Assembly: GCA_020351875.1 (NCBI GenBank)
Contig: CP070671.1
Coordinates: forward strand, 515,203-579,202
From: Chromatiales bacterium
GTDB taxonomy: Bacteria > Pseudomonadota > Gammaproteobacteria > Steroidobacterales > GCA-2729495
Direction: 5' to 3'
Length of the DNA stretch: 64,000 bases
The translations under genes and the position numbers were made by a program. The number at the start of each line of letters is the position of its first letter. Within the stretch, counting starts at the first letter, position 1. Shown here one piece after another: positions 28,136 to 35,130 of this stretch. Below the pieces are notes generated by a model. That model made no database searches and was not told the origin of the DNA. It saw only the letters and a program-made list of their open reading frames with translations.

Positions 28136-29716
28136 ATGTCTGCTAACGCTCAGAATTTAATGGAAATTTCTGATCAACTCATCGCCGCGCTGGGCGCCGG
28201 CAACGTGCTGCTGGATGACGCCGATCGCGAGTTCTATGCGATGGACGTGTACAACTTCCGCGAACTGCCAATGGCGGTGGCCCAGCCTGGCAGCCTGGAA
28301 GAGTTGCAGGCCGTGGCCCGAATCGCATCGGCCGCCGGCGTCGCCCTGGTGCCGCGCGGGGGCGGGGCGTCGTACACCGACGGCTACCTGCCCACGACCG
28401 GACGGTCGATCCTGATCGACACCGGCCGCATGAACCGGGTGCTCGAGGTCAACGCGCAGGACATGTACGTGACCGTCGAGCCGGGCATCACCTGGGCCGA
28501 CCTCACGGCGAAGCTCGCCGAGCAAGGCTTGCGCACCGCATTCTGGGGGCCATTCTCCGGCCTGAAAGCGACGGTGGGCGGCTCCATGTCGCAGAACGCC
28601 GTGAGTCTCGGCTCCGGCAACTACGGCTGCTCGGCCGAAACCGCCCTGTCCTTCGACATCGTGCTGCCAAACGGGGAACTGCTGCGCACCGGTTCGGCGG
28701 CCATCGACACTGCGTCGCCGTTTTTCCGCTGGTACGGGCCGGACCTGACCGGGCTGTTCACCGGCGATGCGGGGGCCCTCGGCATCAAGGCGCGCATTAC
28801 GCTGCGGCTGATCCCGGCCCCGACGCATTCCGCTACCGCGTCTTTTGGTTTCGATGACTACTACTCGATGTCGGCTGGCATGAGCGCCGCCGCCCGCACG
28901 GGCGTGGTGGCCGACGGCTTCGGGCTGGACCCGAAGCTGCAGCAGGGACAGCTGGGCAGCACCAGTACCAAGGATGCGATGCAGGCGGTGTGGGCCGTGT
29001 TGAAGACGTCGACCAATCCCCTCGACGGGCTGACCCGGGTCATCAGAATGGCGGCTGCCGGCAAGCGCTTCCTGAGTGGTTTCGATTACTCCGCTCACTA
29101 CGTGGTGGAAGGCACGACGCGCGCCGAAGTGAACGCGAAGCTCGCGCAGGTGCGCGCGGCGATGACCGGACACGGCACCGAGATCGCGAATACCATTCCC
29201 ACGGTGCTGCGCGCGATGCCCTTCATCCCGCTGTACCCGATACTGGGCCCGCGTGGGCAGCGCTGGGTGCCGATGCACGGCATCCTGCCGTTCTCGAAGC
29301 TGCGTGATTTTCACGACCGGCTGGCGCAGGTCTACGCGCAGTACGCCGACCGCATGCAGCAGCACAAGGTCGAGAAGGCGGCGATGTTCACGACGATCAG
29401 CACCAACGCTTTCCTGTATGAGCCGGTGTTCTACTGGGAAGACGACCGCACGGCCTTCCACAAGCGCTACCTGCCGCAGGAATACCTGGACATGCTGCCC
29501 GAGTACCCGGCCAACCCGGAGGGCCGCGCGCTGGTGCAGGAAATGAAGGCTGCGATCCAGGACGTGTTCAGTGCGGTGGGTGCGACCCACATGCAGGTAG
29601 GCAAGGCCTATCCCTACCTGCGGGGCCGGCAGGCTGAGGCGGAGCGGCTGTTGCGTGACATCAAGGGCGCGGTGGATCCGCAGGGACTGATGAACCCGGG
29701 TGCACTGGGACTTTGA
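28136..29716 (+). CDS. FAD-binding oxidase/dehydrogenase
   Basis: A 526-aa flavoprotein with an N-terminal FAD-binding type 4 (PCMH) domain and a C-terminal FAD-linked oxidase domain, as in glycolate oxidase GlcD and vanillyl-alcohol-oxidase relatives. Visible are ALVPRGGGASYTDGYLP, VTVEPGITWADL, GGSMSQNAVSLGSGNYG and GDAGALGIKARITLR. There is no signal peptide. A ten-base palindrome (28115-28124) lies just before the start. The substrate is unknown; position next to an epoxide-hydrolase-like gene and two DUF1838 genes suggests oxidation of an alcohol or hydroxy acid. Confidence 0.85.
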   Translation: MSANAQNLMEISDQLIAALGAGNVLLDDADREFYAMDVYNFRELPMAVAQPGSLEELQAVARIASAAGVALVPRGGGASYTDGYLPTTGRSILIDTGRMNRVLEVNAQDMYVTVEPGITWADLTAKLAEQGLRTAFWGPFSGLKATVGGSMSQNAVSLGSGNYGCSAETALSFDIVLPNGELLRTGSAAIDTASPFFRWYGPDLTGLFTGDAGALGIKARITLRLIPAPTHSATASFGFDDYYSMSAGMSAAARTGVVADGFGLDPKLQQGQLGSTSTKDAMQAVWAVLKTSTNPLDGLTRVIRMAAAGKRFLSGFDYSAHYVVEGTTRAEVNAKLAQVRAAMTGHGTEIANTIPTVLRAMPFIPLYPILGPRGQRWVPMHGILPFSKLRDFHDRLAQVYAQYADRMQQHKVEKAAMFTTISTNAFLYEPVFYWEDDRTAFHKRYLPQEYLDMLPEYPANPEGRALVQEMKAAIQDVFSAVGATHMQVGKAYPYLRGRQAEAERLLRDIKGAVDPQGLMNPGALGL

Positions 29717-29776
29717 CGGACGTGGTGCCGGGCTGACGGCGCACAAAACAACGAAACACATCGGGGAGTGATCGCG

Positions 29777-30637
29777 ATGGGGGGAAGTCTGTCCCGACGG
29801 GGATTCCTGGCGGGTGCGGTATCGCTGCTGGCCGCCGGCGAAGCCCTGCCGCGTATCGGTGGTGACCTGCCCGCCGGTGCACCCGATCTGAGCAAGCCTG
29901 CAGAAAACCTCGATGCGGTGCTGCGGGTGACCGGCAGCCTGGCGGAGGAGGACGTGCCGTGGTGGTACGATGGCACCATCTTTGGCATCGTCGGCGAACA
30001 ACAGCCGCGCCCGCTCGTGAAGTTCGAGGGCATGGAACTCTACTGGGTCCGGCACCTGGACGACGGCGAGTATGAGCTGATCGGTAACACGGTGACCTTC
30101 TTCCGCGACGTGGAAACGGGGAAGATGATCGATACCTTCGAGAACCCCTACACCGGCAAAAACAACACCGTGACACCGGCGGTGCAGGGCGGTGGTCCCG
30201 GCCGCGGCTTCAACTACTCGGTGCGCGGCATTCGCCCGACCCCCTTCATGGAGCAGATGCCGGAATGGCCGCTGGTCCTGGACTGGAGCTTTGCCCGCGA
30301 CATGGTCTGGCTGCACAACCAGACGCAGTATCCGCCCGGCATGCCGCCGCCGCGAGCCCAGCGGCAGACCATGTTCGTGCCCCTGGCCCAGTTCAGCGAC
30401 CGGAAGATCAAGAACCTGCCGACGGTATTCAGCTCCACGGTGTTTATGCCCTGGCTGAAGTGGATGGACATGGGCAATCTGCCCGGGCACGTGATCTGGC
30501 ACGCATCGGGCGCGAAGCTCGAATCCATGGACCAGTTGCCGACCGAGTACCGTCGCCGTGCGGAGATGGAATTTCCCCAGTACATGACCGCAAACCCCGA
30601 AGCCCGGGAGAAGTGGATGAAACCCACCTATGACTGA
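29777..30637 (+). CDS. DUF1838 protein with Tat-like signal
   Basis: This DUF1838 protein starts with SRRGFLAGAVSLLAAG, a probable twin-arginine export signal, so it is likely folded before export to the periplasm. The mature part contains VPWWYDGTIFGIV, LYWVRHLDDGEYELIGN and FENPYTGKNNTV, and it ends in AREKWMKPTYD, typical of the family. DUF1838 has no assigned function known to me. The ATG at 29777 follows GGGGAG; a GTG nine bases earlier is possible. A paralogue follows 72 bases later. Confidence 0.82.
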   Translation: MGGSLSRRGFLAGAVSLLAAGEALPRIGGDLPAGAPDLSKPAENLDAVLRVTGSLAEEDVPWWYDGTIFGIVGEQQPRPLVKFEGMELYWVRHLDDGEYELIGNTVTFFRDVETGKMIDTFENPYTGKNNTVTPAVQGGGPGRGFNYSVRGIRPTPFMEQMPEWPLVLDWSFARDMVWLHNQTQYPPGMPPPRAQRQTMFVPLAQFSDRKIKNLPTVFSSTVFMPWLKWMDMGNLPGHVIWHASGAKLESMDQLPTEYRRRAEMEFPQYMTANPEAREKWMKPTYD

Positions 30638-30709
30638 CTGGTTGCCCGACGCGTCCGGTTCCGCGCGCATCGGAGGCCAACTGGACAAACACACCCGGAG
30701 GAGTCCGAG

Positions 30710-31753
30710 ATGCTGAATTCCACGCTGCTGAATGCGATGGCCTCGCGCCGCGATGCGCTGAAGATGTTCACGATGGGCGGGGCGGCTGCTGCCATGCCTG
30801 CGCTGACGGCCTGCGCCCAGGACAGCGGCGCGCCGGCCACCAGCGCGCCGGCGGCGCCACCGGCCGCCGCACCCGCAACGCCATGTGCCGCCGCGCGCGA
30901 CAACGTAGAGCTGACGATCAATTTCCAGGACCCCGCGCAGAACCTGCGCAGTTTCATCAAGGTGCTGGGCAATCTCGACCCCAGCGTCGAAACCATGGGC
31001 TGGTTCGGCGGCGATCTCTTTGCGGTCACGAGCCCGGACAAGCCGCTGCAGAAAATGTTCGGCGTAGAGGGGATGGGCGTGCTGCGCGTGGAGCCCCAGG
31101 AAGACGGCAGTTACCGTTTGTTCAACCGGGAATGCGCGTTCTACAAGCACCCGTTCACCGGCCAGTACATCGATACCTGGCAGAACCCGTTCACCGGCGA
31201 AGAGGTGCAGGTGTCACCGATACACAACATGGTGGTGAATGCTGAGGTCGCGCCGGTGTTCAAGATGGATTTCGACGGTGAAGTGCAGGAAATGCCCTTC
31301 ACACCGCCCTGGTGGGTGCAGGAGAAGATCAACACGGCCATGAGCATGTTCGAGGTGCACGTGGTCGCACCGAACCCGATGACCGTGGAGGAGTGGCCGC
31401 GCGAATCGGCAGGTCCGATGAACCGGATCAGCGAGATGTTCCACCGCAGCGTGCGGCTCAGCGAATTGCAGGACGAGAACACCACGAGTGCCGACTACGA
31501 AGGCGTCTGGACGCGGGTCGGGCCCTGGCTGCCCTGGATGCTGCAGGGCCAGGCCGAGGGCCACTTGCTGTATCGCACCTTCATGACCCGTCCCGGCACG
31601 ATTGACCGGATGCCCGACCAGCTGCTGCAGCAGGTGGCCGACAAGCTGGGCGAAGAGTATTTCGTCGCACCGCCCCCGGAGACCTGGGGCCAGCAGAACG
31701 ATTCGAGCTTTAGCGTCTACATGGAGGAGAACGAGCCGGCGCCGATGCCCTAG
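30710..31753 (+). CDS. DUF1838 paralogue, Tat-type, Ala/Pro linker
   Basis: A second DUF1838 protein, diverged from the first. It has a twin-arginine-like start (SRRDALKMFTMGG) ending in a TAC context that could be lipidated, followed by an Ala/Pro-rich linker of about 30 residues. The core shows YKHPFTGQYIDTWQNPFTGE, parallel to the FENPYTGK block of its neighbour, and later QAEGHLLYRTF. It is the last gene of the cluster and is followed after 17 bases by a strong terminator. Function is unknown. Confidence 0.8.
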   Translation: MLNSTLLNAMASRRDALKMFTMGGAAAAMPALTACAQDSGAPATSAPAAPPAAAPATPCAAARDNVELTINFQDPAQNLRSFIKVLGNLDPSVETMGWFGGDLFAVTSPDKPLQKMFGVEGMGVLRVEPQEDGSYRLFNRECAFYKHPFTGQYIDTWQNPFTGEEVQVSPIHNMVVNAEVAPVFKMDFDGEVQEMPFTPPWWVQEKINTAMSMFEVHVVAPNPMTVEEWPRESAGPMNRISEMFHRSVRLSELQDENTTSADYEGVWTRVGPWLPWMLQGQAEGHLLYRTFMTRPGTIDRMPDQLLQQVADKLGEEYFVAPPPETWGQQNDSSFSVYMEENEPAPMP

Positions 31754-31770
31754 CGCGGTCTGGTCCGGAA

Positions 31771-31816
31771 AGCAGCACGCCTCGCGGTGGTCGCTCCGCG
31801 AGGCGTGCTGCTTTTT
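31771..31816 (+). terminator. Strong rho-independent terminator
   Basis: AGCAGCACGCCTCGCGG (31771-31787) pairs perfectly over 17 bases with 31796-31812 around an eight-base loop, followed by TTTTT. It ends the DUF1838 cluster. Confidence 0.93.
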
Positions 31817-31872
31817 GATTCGGCGGTATTGCCCTGACTGGTTGTGCCCCGTGACGGGCCTCCGAAGGATCG

Positions 31873-31926
31873 GCGGCTGACAACCCGCGCCCGATGACGC
31901 ATTTGGTTTCGCGAGCTGCCAGCCGC
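31873..31926 (+). repeat. Hairpin copy A (type 1 arms)
   Basis: Left arm GCGGCTGACAACCCGCG and right arm CGCGAGCTGCCAGCCGC pair over 17 positions with a few wobbles or mismatches. It is preceded by GGATC, as is copy D. Confidence 0.88.
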
Positions 31927-31986
31927 TTACCTGTGTGGAAACCGAAAATCTTCCCCATTTACGGTTTCCATTCTGCTTAAGGCGCT

Positions 31987-32036
31987 GACCGGCAACCCGC
32001 GCCCGATGACGCATTTGGTTTCGCGAGTGGCCGGCC
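31987..32036 (+). repeat. Hairpin copy B (type 2 arms)
   Basis: Same core as copy A, but the outer stem is CCGGC (31989-31993) with GCCGG (32030-32034), a different but still complementary pair. A spacer hairpin at 31936-31970 (TGGAAACCG/CGGTTTCCA) lies between copies A and B. Confidence 0.88.
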
Positions 32037-32103
32037 ATTGCCTTACCCTTGGAGGTCGGTCCCGGGATGGGGCCGATTCCATGCAGCTGATGATGATGCG
32101 ATT

Positions 32104-32150
32104 TGCAGACTGCTCGCCCAGTCTCGTCATCGCCACGCGGTTTTCGGCCT
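32104..32150 (-). repeat. Possible decayed inverted copy X
   Basis: CTCGC, CGTCATCG (32125-32132) and CGCGG occur in the order expected for the reverse complement of the repeat. The position is about midway in the 225-bp gap, where a copy at 112-bp spacing would fall. The match is partial and could be chance. Confidence 0.3.
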
Positions 32151-32209
32151 TCTCCCTGTACTTATTCGTGTCTTTGCCCGATTTCTGTCCTCTGCGCTTT
32201 CGGAAAATT

Positions 32210-32264
32210 GCGGCCGACAACCCGCGCCCGATGACGCATTTTGGTTTCGCGAGCTGCCAGCCGC
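32210..32264 (+). repeat. Hairpin copy C (type 1 arms)
   Basis: Left arm GCGGCCGACAACCCGCG, right arm CGCGAGCTGCCAGCCGC. It is followed at once by the small palindrome TTCCCCTGGGGGAA. The corresponding bases after copy F read TTCTCCGTGGGAGA, which can also pair. Confidence 0.88.
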
Positions 32265-32316
32265 TTTCCCCTGGGGGAACCTTGTTTCTAATTGTTCTGG
32301 GCTTACCCGAGGATCG

Positions 32317-32371
32317 GCGGCTGACAACCCGCGCCCGATGACGCATTTTGGTTTCGCGAGCTGCCAGCCGC
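32317..32371 (+). repeat. Hairpin copy D (type 1 arms)
   Basis: Arms are identical to copy A, and the loop is one T longer (CATTTTGG rather than CATTTGG). The upstream GGATC is also shared with copy A. It starts the second 444-bp unit. Confidence 0.88.
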
Positions 32372-32432
32372 GTACCTCTTGGGAAATCGTGACTCTAGTC
32401 AGTCACGTTCTCCGTTCCCGGCAAAGCCTGTA

Positions 32433-32478
32433 CCGGCGACCCGCGCCCGATGACGCATTTGGTTTCGCGAGTGGCCGG
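32433..32478 (+). repeat. Hairpin copy E (type 2 arms)
   Basis: CCGGC/GCCGG outer stem, as in copy B exactly 444 bp earlier. The D-E spacer holds its own hairpin, CGTGACT/AGTCACG at 32388-32407. Confidence 0.88.
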
Positions 32479-32540
32479 ATGCTGTGCCCTGGAAGCCTGG
32501 TTCTGACTGCTTCACGACAACACGAATTGACAATGAGGGC

Positions 32541-32587
32541 GGGCAGCTTTGCCCGGCTACGGTCAGGTCGCGGTGTCGTTCAGCGGT
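32541..32587 (-). repeat. Possible decayed inverted copy Y
   Basis: GGCAGCTT, GGTCA, TCGCGG and a TGTC-TTCAGC tail resemble a worn reverse-complement copy, placed in the second 225-bp gap like X in the first. Weak evidence. Confidence 0.25.
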
Positions 32588-32655
32588 TCTCCTTTATTCG
32601 TTTGTCTTATGCGTTGCAGTTTTCGTCGTTGCTTACAGATCTGTGGTAGATGGCA

Positions 32656-32706
32656 GACCGACAGACCGCGCCCGATGACGCTTTTTGGTGTCGCGATCTG
32701 TCAGTC
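32656..32706 (+). repeat. Hairpin copy F, compensated arms, overlaps gene end
   Basis: Arms GACCGACAGACCGCG and CGCGATCTGTCAGTC pair over 15 positions, with two wobbles and no mismatch. Both arms differ from the other copies in a matching way (GACAGA with TCTGTC). The right arm contains the stop codon and last codon of the minus-strand ribbon-helix-helix gene. Confidence 0.85.
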
Positions 32707-33189
32707 GCCTTTCTCCGTGGGAGATCTGTAGATGTATTTGTCGTAAAAATAGGTGCGCAGCGTTTCCGGTACGTCGGAGTGATCCACACCCTTTTTCTTT
32801 AGTTCTCTCAATTTCGCGTGCACTTTCGTCTCGTGCAGGCCAGACATAGACAGCAGCACGAGATCTTCCTGTTCCACCTGCTCTGCCGACTGTTCCTCTT
32901 CGCCATTCAGGATTCGATCCAGCCGCGTGACGTCCAGGTCGAAGTAGCTGGCGAGTTCCGCGCCGTATTCCACAAACACCGGAATCAGGCTGCAACCGCT
33001 TGCATTGGGTTCGTGCAGCGGCGCGAGCCGGTTCAGCATGCTGCGAACCGCATAGCGCATGACTGAGGCCTCGGTTGCTCCCAGGCGCTTTGCGATTTCC
33101 CGCAACTTGACGTGTTCCGCCTCCGTGAGGCGCATCGAAAAGGTCTTGGTTCTGCTTTCGCTCACCACGGCGCCTGAAGTGGGTTTCAT
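32701..33189 (-). CDS. Ribbon-helix-helix (CopG/Arc-like) DNA-binding protein
   Basis: A protein of about 162 aa. The N-terminal stretch RTKTFSMRLTEAEHVKLREIAKRLGATEASVMRYAVRSML (residues about 12-50) has the strand-helix-helix pattern of the CopG/MetJ family. The remaining 110 residues are acidic and then Lys-rich (AKLRELKKKGVD) and match no family I know. The ATG at 33189 is preferred over a TTG two codons upstream. Transcription runs toward the repeat array, and the stop codon lies inside hairpin F, so the transcript would contain the array's minus strand. Autoregulation through the upstream inverted repeat is likely but inferred. Confidence 0.72.
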   Translation of the reverse strand: MKPTSGAVVSESRTKTFSMRLTEAEHVKLREIAKRLGATEASVMRYAVRSMLNRLAPLHEPNASGCSLIPVFVEYGAELASYFDLDVTRLDRILNGEEEQSAEQVEQEDLVLLSMSGLHETKVHAKLRELKKKGVDHSDVPETLRTYFYDKYIYRSPTEKGD

Positions 33190-33490
33190 GCTCAAACGGC
33201 ATCGGCAAATGGCTTATTCATCAGTTTAATAGGTTAAATGTATGTAAAAATCATTGCAATACCAATACGTTAATACTACGTATAGGCTACAAACAAAGCA
33301 CAAACCTGATACAAAGCGGTGAATTGCGCGGTTTTCCTGCCTTGGTTCCTCACCAGTCCGGAGGGTCTTATGTTGAATCGCGGCGCCTGGTTAGCCGTCC
33401 CGGCCCGCAGATTTCGGGTTGAATCGCTGGCCTGGATGCGCCGCGGCACGGGAGGCTGCGTGCTAGACTCCGCGCCGTGTTGGCCCCCGG
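33190..33490. other. AT-rich regulatory gap
   Basis: No gene can be supported. The left part (about 33200-33310) is AT-rich and should hold the promoter of the ribbon-helix-helix gene. The right part returns to normal GC and leads into the 2Fe-2S protein gene. An 87-codon open frame at 33319-33582 overlaps the real gene and looks spurious. Confidence 0.5.
33265..33283. promoter_or_regulatory. Inverted repeat, candidate operator
   Basis: ATACGT and ACGTAT flank a seven-base spacer in the AT-rich region upstream of the ribbon-helix-helix gene. Proteins of this family often bind such short inverted repeats next to their own genes. The assignment is by position only. Confidence 0.35.
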
Positions 33491-34003
33491 ATGCGTCCTG
33501 TGATTCGTTTGACCGTCAATGGCACTGCGATCGAAACGATGGTCCCGGCAGACATGCCGTTGCTATGGGTCCTTCGGGATGAGCTGGGCCTGACGGGTGC
33601 GAAGTACGGCTGCGGCATCGGGCAGTGCGGCGCTTGCACCGTGCACATCGATGGCCGCGCCGTGCGCAGCTGCGTGGTGCCGGTATCGACCGTCGCCGAT
33701 CGCAGCGTCACCACTATCGAAGGTCTGTCCGCCATCCCCGGGTTACACCCGGCGCAGCGCGCGTGGATTGACGAACAGGTGCCCCAGTGCGGTTACTGCC
33801 AGCCGGGCATGATCATGGCAACGGCGGCACTGATCAGTGAAAATCCCGACCCCACGGACGCTGACATCGATCGTGCCGTGACCAATATCTGCCGTTGTGG
33901 CACCTATCCGCGAATCCGTCGCGCCATTCACCTGGCCGCGCGGCTGTCGGCGGACGGGCAGCCACAATCGGCGAGTCCTGCTACAGAGGAGAATGACCGA
34001 TGA
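33491..34003 (+). CDS. 2Fe-2S subunit of a molybdenum hydroxylase (IorA-like)
   Basis: Small electron-transfer subunit of the xanthine dehydrogenase family, most like isoquinoline 1-oxidoreductase alpha. The plant-type cluster uses Cys41, Cys46, Cys49 and Cys61 ([10 protein letters not shown]). The second cluster uses Cys100, Cys103, Cys134 and Cys136 ([16 protein letters not shown]). The expected large Moco-binding subunit does not follow. Instead the stop overlaps, as ATGA, the start of a cytochrome c. The partner may be encoded elsewhere, or has been lost. Confidence 0.9.
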   Translation: MRPVIRLTVNGTAIETMVPADMPLLWVLRDELGLTGAKYGCGIGQCGACTVHIDGRAVRSCVVPVSTVADRSVTTIEGLSAIPGLHPAQRAWIDEQVPQCGYCQPGMIMATAALISENPDPTDADIDRAVTNICRCGTYPRIRRAIHLAARLSADGQPQSASPATEENDR

Positions 34004-34482
34004 CGCACTTTCGCACTGCGGCCCTGCTGGTGCCGGCAGCCCTGTTTTTGCTGGCCGCCTGCGCCGAAGATTCGTCAACCCCGGCGTCCCCGGAAGCGGG
34101 CAGTGCGCCGGCGGCCGCGGCTGGCGGCGCGGATGAAGGCGATAACCTGGCAACCCTCCTGGCCCAGGCCGACGTGAAGCGCGGTCAGACCCTGTTCCTG
34201 CAGTGCCGTGCCTGCCACAGCCTGGAGGCGGGCGAGCCCCACAAGGTGGGCCCGAACCTGCACGGCATGTTCGGTCGCCAGGCCGGGATTGCGCCGGGTT
34301 TCGACTACTCCCCGGCGCTGCAGGAAGCCGACGTCGTCTGGACGCCGGAGGCGCTCGATGAATGGCTGGAGCGCCCCAGCGAATACCTGCCTGGCAACCG
34401 GATGGTCTTCATCGGCGTGAAGCAGCCGGCGGACCGCGCGAACCTGATCGCCTACCTGCAGCAGGCCACCGCAGCGGAGTAG
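34000..34482 (+). CDS. Lipoprotein cytochrome c
   Basis: A class I-like c-type cytochrome of 160 aa. A signal peptide ends in the lipobox LLAAC (Cys21), followed by an Ala/Pro-rich linker. The haem site CRACH is at residues 69-73, with [15 protein letters not shown] after it and a likely Met ligand in GNRMVFIGV. It would be anchored on the periplasmic side and could accept electrons from a molybdenum hydroxylase. It overlaps the 2Fe-2S gene and is convergent with dgkA. Confidence 0.9.
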   Translation: MTHFRTAALLVPAALFLLAACAEDSSTPASPEAGSAPAAAAGGADEGDNLATLLAQADVKRGQTLFLQCRACHSLEAGEPHKVGPNLHGMFGRQAGIAPGFDYSPALQEADVVWTPEALDEWLERPSEYLPGNRMVFIGVKQPADRANLIAYLQQATAAE

Positions 34483-34589
34483 CGCGGATGGCCGCCTGGT
34501 TGCGGCCGATTTCTTCCAGTCGGTTCTGCAAGCTCAGCCGGTCCAGGGAACCGATCGGCAGGCTCGTGAAGATCGCGATTAAGTCAGCC

Positions 34590-34994
34590 TCACGGGCCGA
34601 AGATCCGCGCCCCCGCGAACCAGCCCCAGGTCAGGGCACACAGGACGAGACTCAGCATCACGGCGGCTGAACCCAGGTCTTTCGCGCGCCCGCTCAGTTC
34701 GTGGCGTTCGGGACCGATTCGGTCGATCGTCGCTTCGATAGCGCTGTTCAGCAGTTCGACGATCAGCACCAGCAACACGGTACCTGCCAGCAGAACCGTT
34801 TCCACTGCATTGGTGCCCAGCCAGAGGGCAGCCGGCAGCAATACAACTGCCATCACGGCTTCCTGGCGGAATGCGGCCTCGTTATGCCACGCGGCTGCCA
34901 GGCCGGCCAGGCTAGAGCGGGTTGCGGCCAGCAGCCGCTTGACGCCCCGCTGGGGCTGGATCCCGGGGTCGACCGGCTCGGCGCTATTCGTCAT
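34590..34994 (-). CDS. dgkA: Diacylglycerol kinase
   Basis: Small integral-membrane kinase that returns diacylglycerol to phosphatidate. Key blocks are AWHNEAAFRQE, the three membrane helices, and VELLNSAIEATIDRIG with KDLGSAAVM, which hold the catalytic Glu and the metal site. I use the ATG at 34994 (MTNSAEP), which gives 134 aa; an earlier in-frame ATG would add 39 residues atypical of the family. It is divergent from the CHAD gene. Confidence 0.93.
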   Translation of the reverse strand: MTNSAEPVDPGIQPQRGVKRLLAATRSSLAGLAAAWHNEAAFRQEAVMAVVLLPAALWLGTNAVETVLLAGTVLLVLIVELLNSAIEATIDRIGPERHELSGRAKDLGSAAVMLSLVLCALTWGWFAGARIFGP

Positions 34995-35130
34995 GGATTT
35001 TCCGTCTGTCGCAGGCGGCGCTTGTCCGCGCCCGATCTTGCTGTGCATACTACCAACAGGAGCAGATTCGTCCGGAGTACCGGCTGACTTCTCCTTTGTC
35101 GCCCGCAACATACACTTAATAACTGGGCCG

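Larger units (their letters stand above)
31873..32706. repeat. Array of six long hairpin repeats in two 444-bp units
   Basis: Six copies of a roughly 50-55 bp imperfect palindrome share the core CCGCGCCCGATGACGC, starting at 31885, 31997, 32222, 32329, 32441 and 32666. The first three and last three are each exactly 444 bp apart (31885/32329, 31997/32441, 32222/32666), so the array is two tandem higher-order units with inner spacings of 112 and 225 bp. Each hairpin closes with CGCG/CGCG and holds a loop with GATGACGCATTT and GGTTT. Outer arm sequences differ between copies but still pair. No real gene overlaps the array except the last codons of the ribbon-helix-helix gene at its right end. 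Open frames within it are by-products of the repeat. Confidence 0.9.

Noticed and set aside
31927-32649. Protein-coding frames of 139-203 codons within the repeat array
   Set aside because: They repeat the same peptide because the DNA repeats, they occur on both strands, and the 112/107/225 spacings are not multiples of three overall.
31873-32706. CRISPR array
   Set aside because: The repeat is an imperfect palindrome of about 50 bp, spacings are 107-225 bp and duplicated at 444 bp, and no cas genes are near.
31873-32706. Integron attC array
   Set aside because: No GTTRRRY/RYYYAAC core boxes are seen, spacing is too short for gene cassettes, and no integrase is in the window.
31873-32706. 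Hammerhead or other self-cleaving ribozyme
   Set aside because: CCGATGA on the plus strand resembles CUGANGA but has C in place of the needed U, and the matching GAAA lies on the other strand.
33319-33582. 87-codon frame before the 2Fe-2S gene
   Set aside because: It overlaps the true gene in another frame and has no family resemblance or ribosome binding site.
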